Positions 43,000-55,140 of a stretch of DNA of 64,000 nt are shown here, one piece after another. The notes under the pieces are model-generated. The model ran no database searches, was not told the origin of the DNA, and saw nothing but the letters and a program-made list of their open reading frames with translations. The DNA comes from Torreya grandis (taxonomy: Eukaryota > Streptophyta > Pinopsida > Cupressales > Taxaceae). The translations under genes were made by a program, and so were the position numbers. The stretch lies in the NCBI GenBank assembly GCA_037957365.1, contig JARHVA010000006.1, positions 5,457,001-5,521,000 on the forward strand, in the 5' to 3' direction. How positions within the stretch are numbered: position 1 is the stretch's first letter; each line of letters starts with the position of its first letter.

Positions 43000-45078
43000 T
43001 ACTTGTCAAGCATGCAAGATAAATTCAACGTAGGGAAGATTTGCACTCAAAACATTAGTAGTTGGATCACATTTGATGTCAAATTCAAGTTCCCCAACCA
43101 AAAAATAAAAGAGATAAGTTGGGAATTCATTTGACCTTATTAATACTAGAGTGAAAATGAGTTAAAATCAAACTTCTCTAAAAGTTCTTGATTTTTGTCC
43201 CAATGTGAAGATCAGATCTGAGAGATGAATTTTGACTATAAACATTTGGTATTAAAACTTTGTGTTGACCTATTAAATTCAAGAGGGAGAATTACAATTA
43301 TGCCAACACAACTATCAGAACCTAACATAGTTGATAACACACCCATTTGAACCTAACAGGGTTGCCAACATACCCATCATAACTCGATGGTAGTGTTTGT
43401 ACTACCCTCAAAATCTGCCACCTAGATAAGCAAAAATTACAAAAATAGCATCCAATCTCTTGGGTCATAATGTTTTCATTAAAAATCTATTTTTGCTCTC
43501 ATTCAATGTGTTGGAAAGGTAATTCGATGAAAAACATTTTATCCCAAAGAACCATGGTACAAAAATTTCATCTTGAACTTCAAAAATGAAGGTGGAGAAT
43601 CATAGTTGTAAAAACAAGGTGAAATTCCAAATGTGTCCAAGTAGGGTCCAATCTCCTTCAGGGAACAACTTTTGCATCCAAACTCTAATTTGGATCTAGT
43701 TAAATGAATTAGAAATATAAATTGATGAGGAACATTTTTTCTCAAATATCCTTGGTGAAAAGATTTCATTATAAACTTATTAAATCAAGGGGAAATTGTA
43801 GTTGCAGAAACAAGGTGAAATTCAAAGTTTTTAAGTTGTGCAAAAACACCAATGCACTTTTGCAAGTCATGAAAATTGGTCATCGCACTTTTGAAAGTCA
43901 TGAAAATTGATCAATGCACTTTTATAGGTTTCAAATTGTGTAAAACCATCAAAGTATTTTTTCAAGTCATACAAATTAGTCATTGTACTTTTACAAGTTA
44001 TGCAAATTGGTTAACACAATTTTGTAGGTTTCAAGTTAATAAAAATTGGTCATTACACTTTTGCAAGTTGTGAAAATTGCTCAACACACTTTTTTAGGTT
44101 TTAATTCATGAAAATTGTTCAATGCATTTTTTTAATTTTTAAGTTGTGTAAATTTTGTAATGTGCTTTTTCAAGTCCTCGAAAAGCCAGAAAAGGTGGTT
44201 ACGCACTATAACCAACCCTTTCAACCTATAAATACAAGGTTAGAGTTCATTTGTAAGGGTTCTTGACAGTTATACTTTTTAGTATACATTTTTAAAATAA
44301 GAGAATGTATTTACAACCTAACAAAGATCAATACAAAGAAATTTTTCAAACTTTGTGTTCAATATTTCTTCATAGATTATGTATGTATATGATTTTTACA
44401 TGTCCAGATCTTTGATTTCAAAATGTTAGTGTAATTGTTATAAACTAGTCAGGATTTGGAAATTTTATTGTAGCGATTCTTATTCAAACCTACATTTGTT
44501 ATTTCTATTTTGGTGAAGCCTTGGTGGAGTAAAATAGTAATTGATTAATTTTTACAAAGAAATACAAAGTGATTGTCATATTTTGTTATCGGTTATAGGC
44601 AGTTATTTTAGTGTATGTTGTGTGTTGTTATGGACATATATATCTTTTTCATATTCATTGAATGAGAAAGGTTTCCCATGTTATAATCTCAAATCTTGGG
44701 CCATTCTAGTGAGTTTATGTGTTTAGAAACCTGGAATTTCCCTTCATCTTTCTTGGGGATCTTTTAGCAACTTTTGTGTTAACTAGATAAAATCATTTCA
44801 TTCTACGTTTATTCCTTTTCTCCTCATTTCCATCATTCTTCTTATTTTTTTCTATCTCTTTTATATACTTTTTGGTTAAAAGTACAAAACTTCTACATAA
44901 AACATTTTTGTTGTAAATAACTATGAATAACTTTTCCCTTGCTTTCTTTTTTGGTTTTCAATAAAGGTAGCTCCACCTGATACTAGGAGAGGGACTTTGT
45001 CCCTACATTATTGATGAATGTGAAGACTCTATCCCCACGTTGTTGACTAAAAGTTGACATTTCCCCCTTGATAAAATT
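43000..45078 (+). repeat. Y 3' LTR
   Basis: Pairs with 36708-38465 and 40655-40988. The left end is uncertain (about 42985-43005). No clear polypurine tract precedes it. Confidence 0.72.
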
Positions 45079-45087
45079 TTTAGCTAA

Positions 45088-45227
45088 TGCTCACATATAG
45101 ATAAATGGATAGAAGAGTGATGAATATGAGTAATATATTTGAGTGCAAGTCAAGTGGTTTAAGATATGCCAATAATTAACATTATCAAGTATATATGACC
45201 AGGTTTAAGTATCTATATTTCCCCCCT
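45088..45227 (+). repeat. X 5' LTR, right part
   Basis: ACATATAGATAAATGG, AAGATATGCCAATAATTAAC and the GTATCTATA end match 48645-48767 of the X 3' LTR. This is the piece left on the far side of the nested block. Confidence 0.75.
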
Positions 45228-46934
45228 TTTTAGTCTAGTAATGAAATTGCTAAAGTAAAGGAGAAAGATAAACTCGAGTGTGTACAACACACTTTATATT
45301 TTGATATAAAACTTTAATTATTTAGGGTACTCATTTTAGCAAATCTTACAACAACACATGAAGTAGTCATTATTCATATTTGTAATTTGAAAAATCGAAA
45401 ACTCTAAAATTTAAAAATTGAAAAGAGATCAAAGAATGAGTACACATGTATGGAGATGAAACCATATTGACCTATAACTTGTAAAATATGGAGAAGTGTG
45501 CATCAAAGCACCTAGAGAGATGGTTCCTCATGTTGAATTAATGGTGAATTAAGAGTTATCAAATCCAAAATTTTAATAACTAATCAAACTTGAGTTAGAA
45601 AAATACATGCTCCAACTCTCATGAATGGGGAGAAGTACCCAATATACTAATCTAAAATAAGGTGGAACCAAAGTAGGTTCTCTAGAACTCATGCCAAGGC
45701 CATTGAGTGTTACTAGACTCGAAATACATCACATGTAATAGAAAGGTGGAACCAAACAATGGGTTTGATATTTAAGGATTGTTAGACTCAAATATGCATA
45801 CCCCTAACAGAATGAACCACACCATTACACATGAATCTATAATCTACTTATATGATTGAAAGATAATGAAGAATATTCATGCCTCCATCATGACTGCAGT
45901 TCTAATAGTTTTGAATTGAATTAAAAACCATTTACCATTGACTTTTTAAATTGTATTTTAGTGTATAAGCACATGAACTAGTATCATGCCTTTTAAATTT
46001 AAAAAATAATATATATGTGCATGAACCAGTATCGTGCCCCTTCAATTTGTACCAAATGATATATAATGATAGGCATCTAAATTCTCAACTATAATTGTAT
46101 GTGAAACCTATAATATATGTTCCTATAAATATTTTTTATATGTCCATGCATGTGCATCCAAGTATTTATGAATTTATACTAAAGTCTTTATAAAGTGATC
46201 ACATATGCATGTCATATGCCCCATAATTTATATCAATGTGCCAATATTTGTCATGTATCTAATTTTTGAATTGCTTTAAATCTTTGAAACTTGTATTTTG
46301 TCATAGAATTTATTTATTTTTACTTATGGAAGCTTGAATATCTAAAATAAGCCCATTGTAATGCCCCCTTTTTAAGATGTGGAATGTATCCTATAAGTCA
46401 CTCATCTCAAAAGTAGAGTTAACTATATCATGTGATAAAGATAGTATCATGTATAATTCTGTAAACCAGTAGAGAATATGTTATCATAGTAATGCAATTG
46501 TCATTGAAGTATGTATGTAATATAGTTAGTGTGAGACATAAAAGTGTCATTTTGAGGTAGATATAGTGATGAGGCATGTAGTAAAGTAATTGTATTTGAA
46601 TAAGACTACATATTAAAGGTTCATGATATGGATCATAAAACCACTAATCAAGATTAATAAGCACAACAAAAATAACACATAATGTCACACAATGTCACAC
46701 ATAAGGCCAAGGGATGTATACAAAGGACATGAACATGTTACAAAATCAAGGTTAAGGGTCGCATGCAAAAGACATTAATAATGTCATAAATAAGGGACAT
46801 AAATATATCATACACACAAAACCAAATAGTTTCACATAATAAGTAATATCTAGCATATTACGTAAGAAAGTAACAACATCAAAGGAGCATAAAATAAGTG
46901 AAAAAATTTCTACACCATCCATATATATCAATGT
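45228..46934. other. X internal region, left half, non-coding
   Basis: No open frame with recognisable content and no gag or pol motif. TGTAATGCCCCC at 46357-46368 looks like the start of another Gypsy-type LTR, which may therefore be a further nested insertion. Confidence 0.45.
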
Positions 46935-47400
46935 CACATCATATAAAAGTAGCATATCTATGTATCACAATGTAATATATGAGTAGCTAGCAAGACACTT
47001 GTAAGATATGTAGCTCAACATGGTAGAAAGGTAGATCGATATAACCTATGATAATGTAACATGTAGAATAATATGCCCTTAGCATAGGCATGGCCACTAG
47101 GTAGAAAGGAGTTCAACATCTAAGAATTCATGTAGAATATGTATGTCCTGCATCACACTCATATACCTCATGAAATTCATGTGTATATTAAAAAAAATAT
47201 GCTATCTACCAAACATGTGATAAATAACATAAGTAAAGAAGTAAACTAGCAACTCATGCCATGCTCAAGATCTGATTTTTTTAAAGAATAGTTTATATGT
47301 TTTTATATTTTTTTACATATTTGAATGTTTTTGTATATTTAAAATATTTGATTTTTATTGTATTTTATTAATTTTTTTGGTATTTTTTGATATATGTGCA
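46935..47400 (+). repeat. Inverted repeat arm 1
   Basis: The reverse complement of this segment resembles 49430-49860 throughout. Shared text on that strand includes TTATCACATGTTTGGTAGAT, CACATGAATTTCATG, CTAGTGGCCATG versus CCAGTGGTCATG, and the AAAAATCAAAT-rich end. The arms are imperfect and separated by 2.0 kb. Confidence 0.75.
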
Positions 47401-47542
47401 AGGTCAAGTAGCAAAACGTCAAAAAATAAAATAATGGGAGGGATCTAAATAATCCATAACATGTGTCAATGCATAGTGTGCACTATATGTGATAAAAAAA
47501 ATTGAAAAGGCAATGTTCAAGCAACAAATAGGTTCACCAATA

Positions 47543-48767
47543 TGTTTTGCCTTATTTTTTATTTAACATGTGTTTAATAGGTATAACACTTTAAAATATT
47601 ATTTAGATTGTTATATATGACATTTAAGCATAACTTTGAATGTAAAGCATGATTGACTAAAATTTATTGACAAGTAGCATATGCTAAAAATAGTAAGAAC
47701 AAGCAATCATGAGATACATTACTTTTTTGATTTCTGGTTGACTAGCAGATGTCTAACAGTGGAAATCAGGATAAGATAGGACTATATCAACTCAGATTCA
47801 AAAGTAGAGTCTAAAGATATTTTTGGGAAAGTTTATGCTCCCTAGCTAAAAACATAGTGTGGTCTTGTTCATTGATTGAGGACTTGTTTGCTTTGACTGT
47901 GATGAAACTATGATTGTTATACCACACACACCTAAGTTTACTGAGAGGACTGAGATATATCTCTTTTATTAGTGATGCATATAACTCTTTATAACATAAA
48001 GGGAAGTGTAATATGCTGAGCTGACCTCTATCACCATTGTTAATGGTTAAAAATTTCTTACATATCTTAATACTTTTGAGAGGGAATCAAGCCACACATA
48101 GTTTTCCCACCTCATGTGATTATGCAATTGTGCTCCTTAACTATGTGTATGCAACTAAACATTTTGGCTTTGATGCTTAAAAATATAATCTATTTACTTG
48201 GTTTAGAATGATTCATAATTTATTTTTGACCACTCATAGTGATTGATATTAAATTTGGGAAGAATAGGGAAAATTTTCTTAGTGTGTAGTAGTGTCATAA
48301 ATAGATGTTAGATAGATATCCAATACCTTAATGAATTAACTTTGATTTGTTTATATAGTGAACCCTTTTGAATGATTTATTTAGTCAACTTATGAAATGT
48401 GTATGCTAACTCAAATAAATATATTTAATTTTAAAAATTAGGTGTTAAATGGTATGGGGGCAAGGATGCACCAAGTGGACAAGTATGCGGTGGTGAACCT
48501 GTTTGCCTAGTGTAGACTTGTCCCAGAAAAATAAGGATAACTAGCTTAAGGTTGAAAGTAGTCTAAGAGTGATATAAATTAGTTTGAGAATTCACTTATA
48601 TATTCTTGTATAGTAGTGGTGATGAACAAAGGGGTCAGTCCCATATATAGATAAATGGATAAAGCAAGGGCAAATAGTAGTCATATATTTGAGTGTAAAT
48701 TAAGTAGTTTAAGATATGCCAATAATTAACATTTTAAATTACCTGTGACAAAATTTAGGTATTTACA
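47543..48767 (+). repeat. X 3' LTR (1225 bp)
   Basis: It runs from TGTTTTGCC to ATTTACA and pairs with the two separated parts of the 5' LTR. The right edge is fixed by resumption of the H2 protease frame at 48768. Confidence 0.75.
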
Positions 48768-49425
48768 CCTCAATGATGCACTAATGTCTAAAGTACATAT
48801 ACTAGAATAGAGTAGTCATAATTATAGGTGTACAATATGAGTATCCTCTACATACAATGATAAATCCTCCTCCACCCCCACCATCACCATGATTGGTTGA
48901 CACACCCATTCAGGAGTATTATTTATAGATGGTTGATACACATATTCAAGATAATTGTTTAGAAAGGTTTAATACATCGATTCAAGATCATTTTTTAGAG
49001 ATGGTTGATACACTTATTTAGGATCAACATACAAAGTCTATTGATACATATTTACAAAATCTATCTATATAGACAACTATTCAACATCAATTACATCAAA
49101 GAGTTACTTAGAGACCACAAAGGGTTCCATCTTCTATAATACATACTTAGCATCATAAGAAATTTAGTGTGATCCACAATGAACATAGGGAAGGAGACAC
49201 CCTCATACTATATAATGGACACTATAGAGTCCTTGGCCATCTAGGGTTACTCATCACACCTTGATTTATATGGGTAATGATCATGATAGATATGATACAC
49301 CATGTGACTCCTTATCAGATCCTGACCCACCTACGATTGGTACCTCACAACCACTACAAAGGAGCATTCCACTACTCTATAAAAGTACTTCCCATGACTC
49401 TTCCATGGATAGGATCATTGGTTAG
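48768..49425 (+). pseudogene. H2 protease-RT linker, continuation after X
   Basis: Reading resumes with the sequence usual after the GRPWI motif of Gypsy proteases (MMH, CLKYIY, NRVVIII), then Pro-rich text (PPPPP near 48870), two VDTxIQ-type repeats, and FSVIHNEHREGDTLI and LIYMGNDHDRYDTPCDSLSD near 49160-49310 in different frames. No RT is reached: it ends at about 49425, where the inverted arm begins. Confidence 0.65.
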
Positions 49426-49429
49426 CTTT

Positions 49430-49860
49430 TCCAAATTTCAAATATTCTAAACAAATAAAAAAAATCAAATAATCAAAAAATAAAAAAATATTTAAATATT
49501 CAAAAAATTCAAAACCAGGACCTAAGCATGACATGTTTTATAGTTTACACTATTTATATATGGTATTTATCACATGTTTGGTAGATGATATATTATTTAT
49601 AGACACACATGAATTTCATGGTATTTGATTGTTATGCAAGATATATAGGTTACACAAGAACATACATATGTTGGTTTTCCCTCTACCCAGTGGTCATGGT
49701 GATATTGGGAGCATTATGTTCCACATGTTTCACTATTATAGATTATATCTTTAAGTAAAATTTATACCATGTTTTAATACCTATGTTTATTACACATGCA
49801 TTGCTAGTTACTTATGTCTTACATATACATGATATGCCATTATATTACGATGCAATAAAC
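49430..49860 (-). repeat. Inverted repeat arm 2
   Basis: Partner of 46935-47400 in opposite orientation. It interrupts H2, so it is probably the edge of another insertion of the same repeat family. Confidence 0.75.
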
Positions 49861-49927
49861 ACACACACATACATACATATATATACTCATGTCTTACATA
49901 TACATGATATGCCATTATATTACGATG
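49806..49927 (+). repeat. Tandem duplication of about 40 bp flanked by CA repeats
   Basis: TGTCTTACATATACATGATA followed by TGCCATTATATTACGATG occurs at about 49817-49854 and again at about 49891-49927, separated by (CA)n and (CATA)n. Confidence 0.85.
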
Positions 49928-49928
49928 T

Positions 49929-50043
49929 GATACACACACACATATATGTATGTATATACACACACACACATATGCATACATACATATACCTATACATACA
50001 TATATCTACATACACACACATACACATGTGTGTGTATATATAT

Positions 50044-50095
<52 letters not shown>

Positions 50096-50116
50096 TGTGT
50101 GTGTGTGTGTGTATAT
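49929..50116 (+). repeat. (CA)n/(CATA)n microsatellite with (AC)n-(TG)n junction
   Basis: Simple repeats culminate in an uninterrupted AC run at 50048-50092 (45 nt), followed after TATT by a GT run to 50112. The two runs are complementary and can form a long hairpin. Reading frames here translate to His-Thr repeats and are not genes. Confidence 0.95.
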
Positions 50117-52639
50117 GTTGGAGGTCTATATTACACCCTAACTAAGCAAAGGATTGTTCAGGTCCTCTGCCCAAACCTAATCTAACATGAGAATGACCCT
50201 AGGTTGTGGGCTACCTAATGTTGGGTCAAACCTCTAGGATTTTTAATGAGGTTAGCTCCTATGGTATATCACTTGAATGCTCTCCTAAGACCTAAATAGG
50301 TTGGGATGAAAAGAGAGGAGTTAAATAAATAAGACCTACTCTAAGTGTGATGATGCACCAAATATTCAATGATCGACTCTCAACTTGGACACTTTCAAAA
50401 CTACTAATGAATCCAATTAGGACAAGAACTAATTATATTATATGACAAGGTTGCAAACATGAGTATTTTTTATGAAGGTTGAAGAAATAATTACAAATTG
50501 AAGAACAAGAAGAGATAGGTTTAAACAAAACACTATGGACTTATGACACTTCAAGAGAAACCTCACTAGCCAATAGTTCACATAACCTATAAGAAACCAA
50601 TAGACTTGAAGCAAGGTACATGAAGGACATACATATGAGAATAAGAAACACACACTCTATAAATCAGACTTTAATAAAGCACACTTAGAATTCACATAGA
50701 GTCTGAGATGTCTTATATTGATTTAAAATAATTTTTACAAAGTGATTTTGGTAGAGCTTCACTATTAAGCTGAGGGATGCAAATCAAGAGCTCAAAGCTC
50801 ATATTTATAGGAAGAAAAAAGGTAAGAGAGAGAGAGAGAGAGAAAATGACACTAATGGGGTCATTAATGAGCCCAATTCCACTTAGAACAACCACCACCA
50901 CCATCCTTCTCGAGCTTTCCCTTGAATTAATGTCCTTCATTATCTTCCTCAATCATGCTTGATGTTCTTTCTGACATCCCTTGTGCAGTCATCATTATAA
51001 CATTAATTCTAAATATTGAATAAAGATCTATTATGGATGAAAACCAATCACCCTATTGGTTTTCATATAGTCATGATTGCAAATGAAGATACGTAGGTCA
51101 GGGTTTCCTGAATCTGAACAAAACATAAAAATTACATCTAGAAGCTCTTTCGAGAGGTTTTGCAGAGGTTTAATGGCATTAGGAAACTTTTTAGAATATG
51201 CTCCTAGTTATCCAAATCATATTTGATCTTGCATTTACTCATTTTACCTACCTAGGGTGGCAAAATCCTTTGTCCAACATGTCTACCTTCATGGCATCCT
51301 TCTAAAACATTTATTTTGGTTCAACCATAGGTCATATTTGTTCTCTATTGAAGTCCCTTAGCTTTAAAATTTTGGCATTAACCATTAATTAAATTTTGCA
51401 TGATGGATCACGCACCATCAATCTGTTTGGACCCATTATCTTTGACTTTCAATATTAGCCATTGATTAGCTTGTTTGCACACCATTGGATCTACTTTCTC
51501 ATGCACCATTTATATTTCTCTATATGAATGAACGTGAGCCATAGATTTTATGATAATTTAATGTGCTTAATATACTTGTCACCCACATATTTTCCCTCAA
51601 AATTCACTGACCTTTTGACCCATCACTCACTGTTGATCTTGGGTGTATGATAAAATACATACCATTAGATCTTCAGGACCCACTGATTTTGTCTTTGCCT
51701 ATTCATCATTGATATACCTTATATGATTGCACATGCACCCTTGTTCTACTTGGACCCACTAATCTTGTCAGTCATTGCACACTATTGGATCTTTGATGCA
51801 TGATCGAACATGCACCATTGGATCTTTAGTTTGAATTCAAATAACTATTTACTATAGCTCAAATTTGACATCTACATGCACATTTAATTCTACAAGCATA
51901 ATTTTGAAGCTTTATATCTTGAGATAAAAAGCCCATAAAGACACTAAATTTTCAAAGGATGATCTTGACATGAATAACTTCATGTCCATACAATATTTTG
52001 GCTTGAGAGGCTCCTTAGGTGCATTTATTAAATATGCAATCAGATTAACCTATTTATTTCTACATGACATGCTAATGATGGTCTGACTCTTCTATGCTTA
52101 TGTAAGAACCTTCAAGATTCAAAATGAGCTTCTGAGACCTATGAAAACTTCTCACATGATCCTAACTGCATTGATCACCATGAGAACCTGCCTCTTCAAA
52201 TTTTGAAAAACTACACTTTAAGTTTAATTAAAGTGTTTCAAAAGATTTGTAAGATACATGTGATCTTTGGACCACTCATTCCATATAGAACTCTATTCAG
52301 ATCATCCATTCAGGCAAAAGTTTTGTATTTAGGCCAAATTGGCCAACATTTCTAGTGACTCAGCTGGCTTGACCAACCTACTATCATGGAACCTAAAACT
52401 TGATCAAGCTTGCTCATGATGACTAGAAAAATGAAGCATTACTTATAAAAGAATTATGCTTGACTCCTTGAAATACTTTGAATTAATAATACACAAAAAT
52501 AATAACAAAACACACCAAATAACTACTTAAACAATAAAGAAACAACAAACAGAGTAATGTGCAAGAGCACTTGGAGGTAAAGACAGACCTATCTACCTAT
52601 GTACAAAGATCATGAACAATACTAGTATCAAAATTTAAG
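50117..52639 (-). other. 3' untranslated region or LTR of M, not resolved
   Basis: No coding content. A short purine run at 50827-50842, (GA)n, is the only simple repeat. Between 51370 and 51840 phrases like CACCATTGGATCT and GGACCCACTAATCTTG recur in diverged form, suggesting a decayed internal repeat. Since M runs on the minus strand and its pol ends near 52640, this should be its 3' part, but I could not pair it with a second LTR. Confidence 0.4.
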
Positions 52640-53700
52640 ATACCTCCCATTGATAAGGATGGGAATGATCTCTCCATTCAATCCATAAAGCTCAAAGTCA
52701 TTTCTCTCCTTGCAACTTGTGATAACATAAGGCCCACTTTAGAGACTATCAAACTTGGAGTGTTTTCTTGGTTTTGCATGGTCTTCATCCCATTTGAGGA
52801 CTATATCACCTTGTTGGAATGTCTTTGAGGAAGCTATCTTATCAAATGACCTCTTCACTTGGTATTGATTAGACCATTAATGTGCATAACAATGTCTCTT
52901 GTCTCTAGCTATCTTAGCTCATTCAACCTTACCTACATAGCATCATCCTCTAAGAGCTCAAGTTGTTGTGAAATCTCTAATGCAAGAAGTTTAAGAGATA
53001 TAGGAAATTTGGATTTTTTCCCATAGAAAATAAGGTATGGGGAGTGTCCAATAGCTTTCTTAGGTGTCACTTTGTCTACCTAGAGGGCAATCCTTAGTCT
53101 AGTATGCCACTCCCTCTGACTATCTACCATAGTTTTCTTGATAACTCTCAATAAGTTCTTATTTGTGGACTCTTCTAGTCCATTTCCATGTGGGTAATAG
53201 TTAGAGGATGCCTTGAGATAAATTACATATGAAAGAGCCCACTCATATACCTTACTGTTGCTGAAGGCCAATGCATTATGATAAATGATTGTAGAAGGCA
53301 CATCAAATTTGGTCACAAAGTTATCATAGATGTCCAAACCAGAATATTCATTACCTTCCTTGAGGATAGTTACTTCAACCCACCTTGTAAAGTAGCATGT
53401 TGCTGTAATGATCCATTTATGTCCTTTACTCTAAGGGGGGTGTATCATCCCTATGAAATCTAATCCCCATTGCATGAAATGTTGTTCTACTTCTATGGGT
53501 TGTAAGGGAAGGGCAACCAGTTTCTACTTTCCAATAAACATTAAACATTTTGGGAATTTACTTACCCAGCAGTGTGCATCTCTAAACATTATGGGACAAA
53601 AGTACCCAGCTCTAATGATCTTAGAGGCTATGGTATTGATAGCAAAGTGCCCACTAGTTAAGCCATCATGGAATTGCTCAAGTAGCTTGTTTATTTAGCA
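52640..53700 (-). pseudogene. M integrase
   Basis: Gypsy integrase. The zinc-binding half (SGHFAINTIASKIIRAGYF, CWVSKFPKC) is at about 53540-53650, and the core has LDFIGMIHPP near 53465, CYFTRWVEVTIL near 53380 and FVTKFDVPSTII. In the last, the catalytic Asp motif DNALAFS reads HNALAFS, losing the Asp. SNYYPHGNGLEESTNKNLLR near 53170 contains the Glu. The C-terminus near 52640-52760 keeps KFDSL and INGRYLKF. Several stops. Confidence 0.88.
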
Positions 53701-53892
53701 TGATTTCACACACCTCAAAAGCATTCCTCCTTTGTCTTTCTTGAAAAGTACTCTGTCTATTAGGATATAAGGTATACTTTGAAACTTGAAGTTACTTATC
53801 TTGGTTTTATCTAGTCCCATAGGACATTAGCTTGACTCAAGAAATCTAAGTATATTATGTGTCCAACTGAAAGGTGTATTATCTGTAACTAC

Positions 53893-54150
53893 TTATTCAT
53901 TGTCATGGAGTGCCAACACTTTATCTTTATATTGTTTTACTTCTACTGCAAGGTGTTTGCATAACCCTCTACCCATTACAAGTTTTATAACTCTAACTTC
54001 CAGGTCATACTCCATGTATTTTGTCACCCATTTATCTCTTTTCTCATTGAAGTCTGTATTGAGTATAAACTCTTTATTACTTGGGTAGACCACCATGAGT
54101 ATGATCTTACTATTGGAGACCATGTGCCTAAATTTATTCAAACCTCTCAC
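53893..54150 (-). pseudogene. M RNase H, C-terminal part
   Basis: Open for 85 codons: LNKFRHMVSNSKIILMVVYP, FILNTDFNEKRDKWVTKYME and RVIKLVMGRGLCKHL. It corresponds to the end of Gypsy RNase H just before the integrase linker, at the same place as RGNWITKI in H1. Confidence 0.8.
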
Positions 54151-54249
54151 TACTACAAGTACATGTTTCTCTACAAAGCTATACCTCTCTTCATACCCTT
54201 GTAAGGCATGACTAAAAAAAGCAATAGGTTGTTTCAGACCTTGTTCATT

Positions 54250-54640
54250 ATACTACATCAACATGGAAAAGATTTCATCCAACGTAGAGAAGGCATACAA
54301 GTAGAATTATTTGTTAAAATCAAGATTAATAAGTGTAGGGGCATGAGATATGGCCTCCTTGATGGCCCTAAAACTCCTCTTACCTTATTTGGTCCTTGTA
54401 AACTCCTTGCATTTTTTTCCTTACTGGCACAAATTTTTCCACCCATGATGAATGTTTAATGAGAAATATTATCTTTGATTCAATCAACTTAAATAGCTCT
54501 CTTATCATCAACTCCTCCACTTTTGGGTTGATATGCCTTTGTTTCTGCTTGACTAGCTTTACATTACTCTCTATCTCAATGGTATCTTGTGTAAGTTTGG
54601 GATAAAAACCCTTCAAATCCTTATATCCCCATGTAAATAC
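54250..54640 (-). pseudogene. M reverse transcriptase, truncated
   Basis: The RT N-terminus is clear (RHINPKVEELMIRELFKLIE, IIFLIKHSSWVEKFVPVRKK). After about 54420 the palm region with the YxDD box is missing and only thumb-like or connection-like text remains (LMPLHLLILIL). An internal deletion of roughly 0.5 kb relative to a complete RT is inferred. Confidence 0.75.
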
Positions 54641-55140
54641 ATTAGATAACTCTTGGCATAAATCAAAAAATTCAACTCTCTATCTTGTTGTGTTAATCTT
54701 TCCTAACTTTGACAATTTATCTTTGAAGATCTCTATCCTTTCATAATGTTCCTCCTTGGTTGAGATACAATCTTTACATCTTCTTACTTGGTCATCTTCA
54801 TTGAATATTCTTTCCAAAGTTACAAGCCCTTTAGGAAACTTATTAGATCTCAGCTGCACTATCTGATCATCATAGCGATGTTAGAATTTGTTTTGATTCT
54901 TATGGTAAAATTCTATCTCCTGCATTAGAAAACATATAATTTGGTCATCATTATCAAACACCTACCAACTCACTTCATTATTAGGTACAATTGGATTACA
55001 TATGACCTTGATATTGTCTTGACTCTGGTTGTCTTTGACCCCTTATATAACCTCATACTGAGCACCAATGACTACAAGCCTATCTACATGTTGATTTTCC
55101 TCTCTTGGTATGGATTGTATATCTAATGCCAATAAGTCCT
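54641..55140 (-). pseudogene. M linker between aRNH and RT
   Basis: Coding-like in pieces: SWYVFDNDDQIICFL near 54975, LRSNKFPKGLVTLERIF near 54855 and VFTWGYKDLKGFYPKL near 54630. The corresponding H1 linker has NHWQVLNGDNQIIAFL and GNKIPKGLVSIEKLF, so the two linkers are homologous. Confidence 0.7.

Larger units (their letters stand above)
36708..45087 (+). mobile_element. Y: gag-only Gypsy-type LTR element inside the X 5' LTR
   Basis: Direct repeats 36708-38465 plus 40655-40988 (5' LTR, itself interrupted) and about 43000-45078 (3' LTR) flank a 2.0 kb internal region with a primer-like site and a Gag-like gene but no protease, RT or integrase. The left end is uncertain because 31406-36707 (minus C2) does not pair with the 3' LTR. 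A TGCTC/AGCTC near-duplication at 45088-45092 and 31401-31405 may mark the original target. It is non-autonomous by structure. Confidence 0.65.
30274..48767 (+). mobile_element. X: non-coding LTR element inserted in H2 protease, itself carrying nested insertions
   Basis: The 3' LTR is 47543-48767. The 5' LTR is split into 30274-31405 and about 45088-45227 by a 13.7 kb block of later insertions. Collinearity of the two halves with the 3' LTR was read by eye. The internal region (45228-47542) shows no gag or pol, so X resembles the non-autonomous, LARD-like class. Strongest support is that the H2 protease frame stops at its left edge and resumes at its right edge. Confidence 0.75.

Noticed and set aside
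31401..45092. AGCTC/TGCTC as a firm target duplication of Y
   Set aside because: One mismatch, and the terminal dinucleotides of Y do not fit TG...CA at those positions; kept only as a possibility.
46357..46368. TGTAATGCCCCC as a confirmed LTR start
   Set aside because: Resembles known Gypsy LTR starts, but no matching end or target duplication could be found.
49783..50185. Open frames of 63-120 codons over the microsatellite
   Set aside because: They translate to His-Thr or Tyr-Thr-His repeats of (CA)n and (CATA)n; open only because the repeat lacks stops.
53278..54459. Plus-strand frames within 53.2-54.5 kb
   Set aside because: Shadows of the minus-strand M pol, whose motifs are clear.
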